Assembly (NCBI GenBank): GCA_045627405.1
Contig: JAZQNP010000081.1
Span: 1 to 64,000 of the forward strand
Length of the DNA: 64,000 nucleotides
Direction: 5' to 3'
Source of the DNA: Firm-04 sp045627405
GTDB lineage: Bacteria > Bacillota > Clostridia > Oscillospirales > Ruminococcaceae
The notes under the pieces were generated by a model. It did not search any database, had not been told where the DNA came from, and saw only the letters and a list, made by a program, of their open reading frames with translations. A program made the translations under genes and the position numbers. This document shows, piece after piece, positions 26,237 to 33,879 of this stretch. Positions within the stretch are counted from its first letter, which is position 1, and each line of letters starts with the position of its first letter.

Positions 26237-26360
26237 CTTTGCAAACCTCCTTTCCTATGATCTGAGTATATCACACGAATCTTACGCGAAAGTGACGAAT
26301 GCCTCTGCTTTGTATATTTTGTCATGTTTCACAAAAATGAGACAGCACCTTTGTGCAGAT

Positions 26361-26390
26361 GATTATTGCAGCCGCTTTCTGCCAACACTA
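26361..26390 (+). promoter_or_regulatory. Possible sigma-F-type promoter of sigG
   Basis: GATTA (26361-26365), exactly 15 bases, GCCAACACTA (26381-26390). Against the Bacillus sigma-F consensus GYWTA-15-GGNRANAHTD this matches 4 of 5 and 9 of 10 positions. No good sigma-A promoter is seen here. It lies 34 bases before the sigG start. Confidence 0.4.
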
Positions 26391-26423
26391 GTTCTGCGAA
26401 TATCCCGAAAGGAGTGCAGGCTT

Positions 26424-27200
26424 ATGGCATATCAGAAGGTCGTCATCGCGGGGCTTGATACGGCAAAGCTCACGGTGCTGACAGAGGAAGAAAAAATGCG
26501 CCTGCTGCGTGAAATGCAGGAGACAGGCAGCCAGCAGGCACGGGAAAAGCTGATTCTCGGAAATCTCCGGCTCGTCCTCAGTGTGATTCAGCGGTTTACG
26601 GGCAGGGGAGAGGATGTCGATGATCTGTTTCAGATCGGCGTCATCGGGCTGATGAAGGCAATCAATAACTTTGACCTCACGAAGGATGTGCGCTTCTCTA
26701 CCTATTGCGTGCCGATGATTGCCGGGGAACTGCGCAGGCATCTGCGCGATTACCATGCAGTCAAGGTCAGCCGCTCCCTGCGTGATCTGGCGTATAAAGC
26801 GATGCAGGCAAAAGAAAAGCTCACCGCCGATCTCGGCAGGGAACCCACTGCACAGCAGATTGCGGATGCTATCGGCGTCGAACGGCAGGAGGTTGTGCTT
26901 GCACTGGAAAGCATCTCCGATCCTGTTTCGCTCTATGAACCGATCTATTCTGATTCCGGCGACCCGCTCTATCTGATTGACCAGATCGGTGATCCCGACA
27001 GCACCGATAACAGCTGGCTGAGAGAGCTTGCTCTGCGTGAGGCACTGAATTCTCTCTCCGAAAGAGAAAAAAATATCCTCCGCCGGCGTTTCTGGGACGG
27101 GAAAACGCAGGTGGAGGTCGCTGCCGATATCGGCATCTCGCAGGCGCAGGTTTCACGCCTTGAAAAAGCTGCGATTGCCAAGATCAAAGAGCAGATTTAA
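26424..27200 (+). CDS. sigG: RNA polymerase sporulation sigma factor G
   Basis: 258 residues from ATG 26424, preceded by AAAGGAG. It directs late forespore transcription during endospore formation. The N-terminus KVVIAGLDTAKLTVLTEEE is the SigG hallmark (Bacillus: KVEICGVDTSKLPVL), followed by region 2 (LILGNLRLVLSVIQRF, VDDLFQIGVIGLMKAI, FSTYCVPMIAGELRR), region 3, and region 4 (LSEREKNILRRRFWDGKTQVEVA, ISQAQVSRLEKAA). Unlike in Bacillus, no spoIIGA or sigE lies beside it. Its stop shares a TTAA palindrome with the convergent yigZ gene. Confidence 0.95.
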   Translation: MAYQKVVIAGLDTAKLTVLTEEEKMRLLREMQETGSQQAREKLILGNLRLVLSVIQRFTGRGEDVDDLFQIGVIGLMKAINNFDLTKDVRFSTYCVPMIAGELRRHLRDYHAVKVSRSLRDLAYKAMQAKEKLTADLGREPTAQQIADAIGVERQEVVLALESISDPVSLYEPIYSDSGDPLYLIDQIGDPDSTDNSWLRELALREALNSLSEREKNILRRRFWDGKTQVEVAADIGISQAQVSRLEKAAIAKIKEQI

Positions 27201-27820
27201 CCGAAATCTACAAAATGCGTCTCCTGCACCTGCAAATCCGCTTTTCCGGTGAAAAGCTCTGTCAGGGCTGCTTCGAGACGCGGATACATCGCCGTCTTGA
27301 CGTCAAAGCGCAGAATGACATTCTCTGCAAATTCGCTGCCGGCATCCTGCGTTTCATACTCCGGAAGAAGATAACGCACCTTGCCGTACTGTCCGTAATC
27401 CGTGATCAGCTGTACGCGGTGCGCTTCGTAAAAATGCCGGATCTGCGCCTGCTGCACCGCGAGTGCCGCTGCGGAAGAATATGCCCGCGTCAGTCCCGGT
27501 GCGCCCAGCAGCACACCGCCGAAATACCGCGTGACCACACAGCACACATCTGTCAGCTCCGTTTTTTGCAGCACATTCAGCACCGGAATGCCGCCCGTAC
27601 CCTGCGGTTCTCCGTCATCGCTGTACCGGCTCGCTTCTCCCTCGCGTACCCGATATGCCCACACATTGTGCCGCGCTTTATGATGCTTTGTTTTTACTTC
27701 CTCAATGCACTGCATCGCTTCCTCTGCACTCTGCACGGGAAACAGCTGCGCGATAAACTCCGAGCGTTTCTCTGTGACAGATGCTTCGTTTGCGGCTGCG
27801 ATCGTCTGATATTCGGTCAT
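27197..27820 (-). CDS. yigZ: YigZ / IMPACT-family protein
   Basis: 207 residues. The N-terminal UPF0029 domain is recognised by KRSEFIAQLFPV near 18, KTKHHKARHNVWAYRV near 43 and SDDGEPQGTGGIPVL near 67; the C-terminal half (about 135-205) is the DUF1949 ferredoxin-like domain. Bacterial members are thought to interact with translation factors or nucleic acids; a precise role is not established. It converges on sigG with a four-base overlap and no terminator is seen between the two. Confidence 0.92.
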   Translation of the reverse strand: MTEYQTIAAANEASVTEKRSEFIAQLFPVQSAEEAMQCIEEVKTKHHKARHNVWAYRVREGEASRYSDDGEPQGTGGIPVLNVLQKTELTDVCCVVTRYFGGVLLGAPGLTRAYSSAAALAVQQAQIRHFYEAHRVQLITDYGQYGKVRYLLPEYETQDAGSEFAENVILRFDVKTAMYPRLEAALTELFTGKADLQVQETHFVDFG

Positions 27821-27918
27821 GTAGGTTCCTTTCTTTTTGCGGGATGCAGGGGTCAGTTCGATTGAAACATCGTACCTTTTTTATGGAAATGCAGTTGCTT
27901 TCATCTGGTTATACCGCG

Positions 27919-29109
27919 CTATTTTACCATCCCGATCATTGCCTTGTAATCGGCATCTGCGGGATTGATGCTGCGCTGTGCCAGTCCGTAGACCGCTGTG
28001 GCGCGCGCTTCCAGATCGGAGCATTCCTTGCACGCGCCGCCGAGGTCTGCCAGCTTCGACAGAGATGTTGCAAACGGCAGCGTGGTCCCTGCCTGCTTTG
28101 CGGCAGTCAGAATGTCTCTGCCGCGCTCGTTCAGTGCAAGAATTCTTCCGTACGGCGGCGGTGTTTCCGTATCGCCGGGCTTGATGCCGATTACCAGATC
28201 CAGCAGGATCCGCCGCAGACGCGCCATCGGATACCGCTTGCTCTTCATGGCAAGCAGCATGGATTCCAGTGACGTTTCATTTCGTGCGGACAGAATCTTG
28301 TTTTCCAAGCCCTGTCCGACTTCCGGCAGTGACAACAGCTCTTCTGCCGTTGCCGTGCGGAGCCGGTACAGCAATATCCGTTCCAGATTTTCAAACCGCG
28401 CAGTCATGCCTGTCGAAGCACAGGCACTCAGTACTTCTGCCGATACGTCCGGTACCAGTTCGTCAAAATCATCGCTCTGGTTTTCCATCAGCTGCCGGAT
28501 CAGAGACGCGCTAGCGACATTCCCGATCGGCACCTGCGCATTGTGTCCGGCATCTCGCTTGACTGTGAACGGTCTGATCTTTAATTTTACCGCGACCATC
28601 GCTTTTAAATATTCAATCGCAAGCACGTTGTTCGGATAACTGAACAACGCTGCCAGTTCATCTCCGTAATTCTGGCGAATCAGGATTTGCAGTGCCTTCG
28701 GATACGAATTGCCGCGCTTCATCAGCTCTTCCAGCTCCGGCCGCTTCGCACATGCAAAGGTCGCTTTGACCGCCTCCGACAGCATGGAGATGTCTCCGCA
28801 TTCACTGCCGAATGACAGTTCATCGACGCAGCCAAGCCCTTTTAGTATATAGATCGCGCCTCTTGCATAAATCTCAGCCGCCGACAGACAGTACGCAACC
28901 GGAAGCTCGATTACCAGATCTGCTCCGCACCGCACAGCCGCTTTTGCCCGCTCGAATTTGTTGATCACTGCGACATCGCCGCGCTGCACAAAATTGCCGC
29001 TCATAACCGCAACAATATGTGTCGCGCCGTTCCTGCGCGTCTGCTCAATGTGATACAGATGTCCGTTGTGGAACGGATTGTATTCACAGATGATTCCGCT
29101 GATTTTCAT
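27919..29109 (-). CDS. tmcAL: tRNA(Met) cytidine acetate ligase
   Basis: 396 residues from ATG 29109, with GAGGAG eight bases upstream; a frame extension further upstream crosses the promoter region and is rejected. TmcAL (formerly YlbM) makes N4-acetylcytidine at the wobble position of elongator tRNA(Met) using acetate and ATP. The nucleotidyltransferase fold is recognised from IICEYNPFHNGHLYHI near 6-21 (HxGH motif), VAVMSGNFVQRGDVAVINKF near 38-57 and GADLVIELP near 68. It stands divergent from ackA, whose enzyme makes acetate and ATP, the two substrates TmcAL needs. Confidence 0.93.
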   Translation of the reverse strand: MKISGIICEYNPFHNGHLYHIEQTRRNGATHIVAVMSGNFVQRGDVAVINKFERAKAAVRCGADLVIELPVAYCLSAAEIYARGAIYILKGLGCVDELSFGSECGDISMLSEAVKATFACAKRPELEELMKRGNSYPKALQILIRQNYGDELAALFSYPNNVLAIEYLKAMVAVKLKIRPFTVKRDAGHNAQVPIGNVASASLIRQLMENQSDDFDELVPDVSAEVLSACASTGMTARFENLERILLYRLRTATAEELLSLPEVGQGLENKILSARNETSLESMLLAMKSKRYPMARLRRILLDLVIGIKPGDTETPPPYGRILALNERGRDILTAAKQAGTTLPFATSLSKLADLGGACKECSDLEARATAVYGLAQRSINPADADYKAMIGMVK

Positions 29110-29141
29110 GCTGAACACTCCTCTTTCCGTGACGGCGGTGA

Positions 29142-29176
29142 CGTACAAAGCCCGCTTCCGGCTTTGTACGCGGGCT
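29142..29176 (-). promoter_or_regulatory. Two mutually exclusive hairpins in the tmcAL leader
   Basis: CGTACAAAGCC (29142-29152) pairs with GGCTTTGTACG (29160-29170), 11 bp. An overlapping alternative pairs AGCCCGC (29149-29155) with GCGGGCT (29170-29176). Both lie within 70 bases of the tmcAL start. A regulatory role is a guess. Confidence 0.3.
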
Positions 29177-29295
29177 GTACCGCGCGCTTTCTCTGTCGTA
29201 CTGCTATAAATATGAAAAATATCTACCAATCGCACGGACATTTTCATGAAAGCCGACAAATCCGCGCGGCCTGACACTGTTTTTGTAGAAAACTC

Positions 29296-29324
29296 TTGAT
29301 TGTGAGCTGTTTTTCGTGTATAAT
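29296..29324 (+). promoter_or_regulatory. Promoter of ackA
   Basis: TTGATT (29296-29301), 17-base spacer, consensus TATAAT (29319-29324), 71 bases before the ackA start. One of the strongest promoters in the window. Confidence 0.85.
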
Positions 29325-29395
29325 GGTAGAGTAGATTGTCCATCGCCGGTTCCGGCACGGCATCTGATGAATCATACTCGAAAGGAAGATTTCTT

Positions 29396-30595
29396 ATGTT
29401 AATTCTCGTAGTCAACGCGGGCAGCTCTTCTCTCAAATATCAGCTGCTCAATATGGATGATGAAAGCGTTCTCGCTAAGGGCAACTGCGACCGGATCGGC
29501 ATCGACGGTCATGTTTCCCACAAGACCGCTGACGGCAGAAGCATTGATGCGGACTGCGCTTTCCCCACCCACACCGAAGCCTTTGAAAAACTCGTTGAGG
29601 TTCTGACGACCGGCGATGCCGCTGTCATCAGCAGCATGGATGAGATCTCTGCTGTCGGTCACCGCATCGTTCAGGGTGCCGAGGTCTTTGACCGTCCCTG
29701 CCTTGTCACGCCGGAGATCATTGACAAAATCGACGAGCTGCGGGAACTCGCGCCGGTGCATAACCATGCTCATGCACTCGCGCTGCGTGCCTGCACTGCT
29801 GTCATCCCGAAGACAACCCCGCAAGTTGTTGTATTCGACACCGCTTTCCATCAGACTATGCCGCCCAAGGCATTTATGTTCGGTCTGCCTTATGAGGACT
29901 ATGAGAAATATCATGTCCGCAAGTACGGCTTCCACGGCACCTCGCACCGCTTTGTTTCCGCCGCACTCGCCGAGGCAATGGGCAAGGACATAGAGGATCT
30001 GAAAATTGTCTCCTGCCACCTCGGAAACGGCTCCTCCATCACTGCGGTACAGGGCGGTAAGTGCATGGATACTTCCATGGGCTTTACACCGCTCGACGGT
30101 ATCCTCATGGGGACTCGCTGCGGCGCGGTCGATCCCTCTGCGGTCACATTTGTTGCGGATAAGCACGGCTTTACGCCCGATGAAATGAGCCAGTACATGA
30201 ACAAAAAGTCCGGCTTCCTCGGCATTTCCGGCGTTTCCTCGGATAACCGTGAGATCACGGCTGCCGCTGCTGAGGGCAACCGGCGTGCAATCCTTGCGAC
30301 CGATATGCTCGCTTATCAGATTCAGCGTTATATCGGTGCCTACACCGCAGCGATGAACGGCGTTGATGCGGTTCTCTTTACCGGCGGTATCGGTGAGAAT
30401 TCGTGGGAAGTGCGTGAGCGCGTCTGCGAAAACATGGAGTATTTCGGCATCAAGATCGACAAAGAACTCAACAAAAAGAGCAGAGGCAAGCTCGTAAAAC
30501 TTTCGACTGCCGACTCCAAAACCGAGGTCTGGGTCGTCCCGACCAATGAGGAACTGCTCATCGCACGCGATACCCTTGAACTGATCTCCAAGTAA
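29396..30595 (+). CDS. ackA: Acetate kinase
   Basis: 399 residues from ATG 29396, with AAAGGAAG upstream; the longer frame from 29336 has no ribosome-binding site. It forms acetate and ATP from acetyl phosphate, the energy-yielding end of acetate fermentation. Recognised by VVNAGSSSLKYQLL near 5-18, VFDTAFHQTMP near 147-157 (catalytic Asp), HLGNGSSITAVQGGK near 209 and FTGGIGENSWEVRE near 327. Its usual partner is a phosphotransacetylase; in this window only PduL is available for that step, 21 kb away. Confidence 0.97.
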   Translation: MLILVVNAGSSSLKYQLLNMDDESVLAKGNCDRIGIDGHVSHKTADGRSIDADCAFPTHTEAFEKLVEVLTTGDAAVISSMDEISAVGHRIVQGAEVFDRPCLVTPEIIDKIDELRELAPVHNHAHALALRACTAVIPKTTPQVVVFDTAFHQTMPPKAFMFGLPYEDYEKYHVRKYGFHGTSHRFVSAALAEAMGKDIEDLKIVSCHLGNGSSITAVQGGKCMDTSMGFTPLDGILMGTRCGAVDPSAVTFVADKHGFTPDEMSQYMNKKSGFLGISGVSSDNREITAAAAEGNRRAILATDMLAYQIQRYIGAYTAAMNGVDAVLFTGGIGENSWEVRERVCENMEYFGIKIDKELNKKSRGKLVKLSTADSKTEVWVVPTNEELLIARDTLELISK

Positions 30596-30717
30596 GCTGT
30601 TTTCCCCTTACCTTCTATTATACCATGCAGACTGCCGAAAACGCAAGCGGTTTCACAATGTAATTTTGCACAAAATTCCCTGCGCTTTTTTGGCAGATGT
30701 CAAGTGAGGTGTGCCGC

Positions 30718-31299
30718 ATGTCCTGGTTTACGGAAAAAATCCAATCGCTCTTTCTCCTGCCGGAGGATGACGATCATTCGGAACTTTCTATCTCCTTTCG
30801 GGATGAAAAAAACGGAAAACGACAGACCGGTACCAAGGTGCGGATGTCAGATCACAGCTTTACGACTGTGACCGGTCAGCCCGCAGAGCTTTCTGCTGCC
30901 GATGCCCAGCCGCTTGATGACGAGGCGCGTGCGTTGCTCGAACTTGCAAAAGCGGTCCGGCAGAATGCCTACGCGAAGTATTCCGGTTTTCAGGTCGGTG
31001 CGGCTCTCAAAGCGAGCTCCGGTCAGGTGTATTTCGGCGTGAATGTCGAAAATGCGTCTTATCCTGCCGGTATCTGTGCTGAACGTGCTGCGTTTGCTGC
31101 TGCGGTCGCTGCCGGTGAACGCAAGTTCTCTGCCATCGCAATCTGCGGCGGGGATGATACCGTCTCCTGTTTTCCGTGCGGCATTTGCAGACAGGTTCTC
31201 CTTGAACTCTGTCCGCCCGATATGCCTGTCATCCTCGAAAACGGTGTCTATCGGCTCAACGCACTGCTGCCGTATGCGTTCCATCTGGTCAACAGATAA
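30718..31299 (+). CDS. cdd: Cytidine deaminase with unusual N-terminal extension
   Basis: 193 residues from ATG 30718 (GAGG eight bases upstream). The last 125 or so residues are a normal homotetrameric cytidine deaminase: AYAKYSGFQVGAAL near 87, the zinc/catalytic motif ICAERAAF near 119 with Cys and Glu, and PCGICRQVLLE near 153 with the other two cysteines. It converts cytidine and deoxycytidine to uridine forms. The first 70 residues are not part of the usual enzyme; they start with an amphipathic WFTEKIQSLFLL stretch followed by an acidic then basic segment of unknown function. No promoter or terminator is obvious in the 122 bases after ackA. Confidence 0.92.
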   Translation: MSWFTEKIQSLFLLPEDDDHSELSISFRDEKNGKRQTGTKVRMSDHSFTTVTGQPAELSAADAQPLDDEARALLELAKAVRQNAYAKYSGFQVGAALKASSGQVYFGVNVENASYPAGICAERAAFAAAVAAGERKFSAIAICGGDDTVSCFPCGICRQVLLELCPPDMPVILENGVYRLNALLPYAFHLVNR

Positions 31300-31392
31300 A
31301 TTCGTTTCCTATTGCGTCGGAGGTCACACATGCGGTCTCCGGCGCAGTGTTCTATCTCTCCCGCAATTCCAAAACCTGTTTTGCATGGGGTG

Positions 31393-33033
31393 ATGTGTTT
31401 GAAAAAAATTGTTTCCCTGTGGCTTGCTGCTCTGCTGATGCTGACGCTTTTCTCTGCCTGCGGCGGCGAAACTTCTGCATCCGGTGCGGGCCACTCGTTT
31501 TCTTATACGCTGGTCGGCAATCCCGATACCCTCGATCCGCAGCTTGCCGTCAATGACTCGGCAAAAACCGTGCTCTGCAATCTCTTTGAAGGTCTGCTCA
31601 CCCTTGATGAAAACGGCAGTGTCGTGAACGGTGTTGCGGAAAGCTACACGGTCTCCGATGACGGTCTGACGTACAGCTTTGTGCTGCGCGGCGACTCCTT
31701 CTGGTACAGTGCGGTCGGGGAGATTGAGGGCTTCTCTGAGGAGGATGCCGCTGCCGTCACTGCGATGGATTTTGTGTTTGCCTTTCAGCGGATGTTCGAT
31801 CCGGTTTATCAGTCGCCTTACCGTGAGACGTTCTCCTGCATTCAGAATGCAAGTGCGATTCTCCGCGGGGAACAGGATCCTTCTATGATCGGCGTCTATG
31901 CGAAAAAGGACAATGAACTCGAAATCGTTCTCGATACGCCCAATGCCTGGTTCCCGTATCTGCTGACGACAACTGCCGCGCTGCCCTGTAATTCCGATTA
32001 TTTTTACAGCACAAAGGGCAGATACGGTCTCGATGAGGAATCTGTCATCGGGAACGGGAGCTTCGCTGTCACGCGCTGGCTCTATGACCCTTACGGGAAA
32101 TATAATGTCATCCAGCTTTGCCGCAATCCGCTCAATCATCAAAATCATCGGGTCTATCCGGTCGATCTGAGCTTCTATATCGAGCAGACGGATGCCGATG
32201 CTGCCGATATTTTTGAAAACGGCTCGACGGATTGTTTTGTCAGCACACAAAACACGCTGCTCTCAAACTCCGCGTTTCATGCAGTCGGTGCGTACAGCTT
32301 AACGCTCGGCCTTGTCATAAATCCCGATTCGGATTTTGCCGACGGACAGATCCGGCATGCACTTTCTTCTGCCTTTGACCGCAGCGCGATTGCACACGGC
32401 GATGACGTTCAGCCAGCATGCGGGATCCTGCCGCCCGCTGTGACTTTGCTCAACAAAAGCTGCCGTGAACTGATCTCCGATGCGGCGTACATCCAATACG
32501 ATATTGACAGCGCGAAACGCTCGTACAGCGCGGGTCTCTCTGCACGCAATCTCACTGAGACGGAGGAGGGGAGAATTCTCGTCCCCGCCGGCATGATGGA
32601 CTATACGCCGCTCTATGATACCATCCTTGCGATCGAGGAGACGCTGGATGTGCATCTGAGCATCGAAGAGGTCAGCGATGCCGATTACCGGTCGCGGCTC
32701 CAAAACGGCGACTATTCCCTCGCACTCTTTGCGCTGACCGGCGATGACTCCGATGCCGCTTCGGTCTTCCGCTCGCTGCTCGATACCGGTGTCATCGGCT
32801 GCAAGGAGGCAGAACAAGTCCGGTCGCTGCTCGATCAGGCGGCTGCTGTGCAGAACCTCACCGATTGCGTCGAACTCTACCGCAGGGCGGAAGAGGCTGT
32901 CCTCTCCGATGACTGCTTTATTCCGCTCTTTTATAAGCAAAGATACCTCATCTGCAAAAGCGGCGTTGCCGATGTGCAGTTTAATCCGTTCACCGGTCAG
33001 GTGATGTTTTCACAGGCAAAGTATTTTGACTGA
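31393..33033 (+). CDS. Oligopeptide/solute-binding lipoprotein, SBP_bac_5 family
   Basis: 546 residues. The signal peptide ends in a lipobox (LTLFSACGG), so it is anchored to the membrane surface. The family is recognised from VGNPDTLDPQLAVNDSAK near the mature N-terminus, LFEGLLTLDENGSVVNGVAESY, and YSFVLRGDSFWYS. Such proteins deliver peptides, nickel or sugars to an ABC permease; no permease or ATPase genes are adjacent, so the partner lies elsewhere or the protein has a sensing role. ATG 31393 is given, but TTG 31399 is better spaced from GGGGTGA and may be the true start. Confidence 0.9.
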   Translation: MCLKKIVSLWLAALLMLTLFSACGGETSASGAGHSFSYTLVGNPDTLDPQLAVNDSAKTVLCNLFEGLLTLDENGSVVNGVAESYTVSDDGLTYSFVLRGDSFWYSAVGEIEGFSEEDAAAVTAMDFVFAFQRMFDPVYQSPYRETFSCIQNASAILRGEQDPSMIGVYAKKDNELEIVLDTPNAWFPYLLTTTAALPCNSDYFYSTKGRYGLDEESVIGNGSFAVTRWLYDPYGKYNVIQLCRNPLNHQNHRVYPVDLSFYIEQTDADAADIFENGSTDCFVSTQNTLLSNSAFHAVGAYSLTLGLVINPDSDFADGQIRHALSSAFDRSAIAHGDDVQPACGILPPAVTLLNKSCRELISDAAYIQYDIDSAKRSYSAGLSARNLTETEEGRILVPAGMMDYTPLYDTILAIEETLDVHLSIEEVSDADYRSRLQNGDYSLALFALTGDDSDAASVFRSLLDTGVIGCKEAEQVRSLLDQAAAVQNLTDCVELYRRAEEAVLSDDCFIPLFYKQRYLICKSGVADVQFNPFTGQVMFSQAKYFD

Positions 33034-33047
33034 AAGGAATCAAAAAT

Positions 33048-33812
33048 ATGCGCGCTGTTACTTGGAATGTCAACGGTCTCAGAGCTTGCGAAAAAAAGGG
33101 CTTTGCGGACTTTTTCTACCGGATGGATGCCGACTTTTTCTGCATCCAGGAGACCAAAATGCAGGAGGATCAGCTCTCTGCACTTCAATTCTCCGCGGAG
33201 GGGAGAACTGCGCTCTGGAACAGCGCAGAGAAAAAAGGATATTCGGGTACGGCTGTTTTTGCAAAATGCGCGCCCGATGCTGTCACAAAGGAAATGTCAA
33301 CGGGCGGTGTTTCCAATGAGGGTCGTGTCCTGACCCTTGAATATCCCGGTTTCTTCCTTGTCAATGCCTATGTTCCCAATGTGCGACGCGATCTCGAACG
33401 CATTCCGCTGCGCATGGAGTGGGAGGATGCACTGCGGGCGCATCTGCTCGCACTTGATGCCCAAAAACCGGTTCTTTACTGCGGCGATCTCAATGTCGCG
33501 CATCAGCCGATTGACCTTAAAAATGCGAAGTCCAATGAGGGGAACGCAGGGTTTACCGCCGAAGAACGCGGCAAAATGACGGAGCTGCTCGCTGCCGGCT
33601 TTACCGATGCGTTCCGGTATCAGTATCCGGACCGCACCGATGCCTATACATGGTGGTCTTACATGGGACGCGCCAGAGAGAAAAACGTCGGATGGCGCAT
33701 TGACTACTGGATTGTCTCAAACCGTATTGCCGACCGTGTGCAGGATGTGATCATTCATGCGGATGTTCTCGGCAGCGATCACTGTCCGCTCGAACTCGTG
33801 ATTGACATCTGA
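33048..33812 (+). CDS. xth: Exodeoxyribonuclease III
   Basis: 254 residues. Apurinic/apyrimidinic endonuclease and 3'-5' exonuclease of base excision repair. Active-site motifs of the family: TWNVNGLRAC near 5, FCIQETKMQ near 31 with the metal-binding Glu, YVPN near 108, YCGDLNVAHQPIDL near 144 with Asp and Asn, WRIDYWIVS near 219 and SDHCPLELVI at the end with the catalytic Asp-His. It lies 14 bases after the lipoprotein gene with GAAAGGAAT upstream. Confidence 0.96.
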   Translation: MRAVTWNVNGLRACEKKGFADFFYRMDADFFCIQETKMQEDQLSALQFSAEGRTALWNSAEKKGYSGTAVFAKCAPDAVTKEMSTGGVSNEGRVLTLEYPGFFLVNAYVPNVRRDLERIPLRMEWEDALRAHLLALDAQKPVLYCGDLNVAHQPIDLKNAKSNEGNAGFTAEERGKMTELLAAGFTDAFRYQYPDRTDAYTWWSYMGRAREKNVGWRIDYWIVSNRIADRVQDVIIHADVLGSDHCPLELVIDI

Positions 33813-33831
33813 TCCATACACACCAAATATG

Positions 33832-33874
33832 TCACCCTTTCATATGCTAAGACAACAAGCATATGAAAGGGTGA
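33832..33874 (+). promoter_or_regulatory. Perfect 17-bp hairpin that contains the feoAB ribosome-binding site
   Basis: TCACCCTTTCATATGCT (33832-33848) and AGCATATGAAAGGGTGA (33858-33874) are perfectly complementary, with a 9-base loop. The Shine-Dalgarno AGGGTGA (33868-33874) lies wholly in the second arm, five bases before the TTG start. No T-run follows, so it is not an intrinsic terminator. It could block translation or be an operator. Confidence 0.75.
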
Positions 33875-33879
33875 TTTGC

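Noticed and set aside
33833..33873. Terminator of the exonuclease III gene
   Set aside because: The perfect stem has no T-run after it on either strand and contains the next gene's ribosome-binding site, so a regulatory role is more likely.
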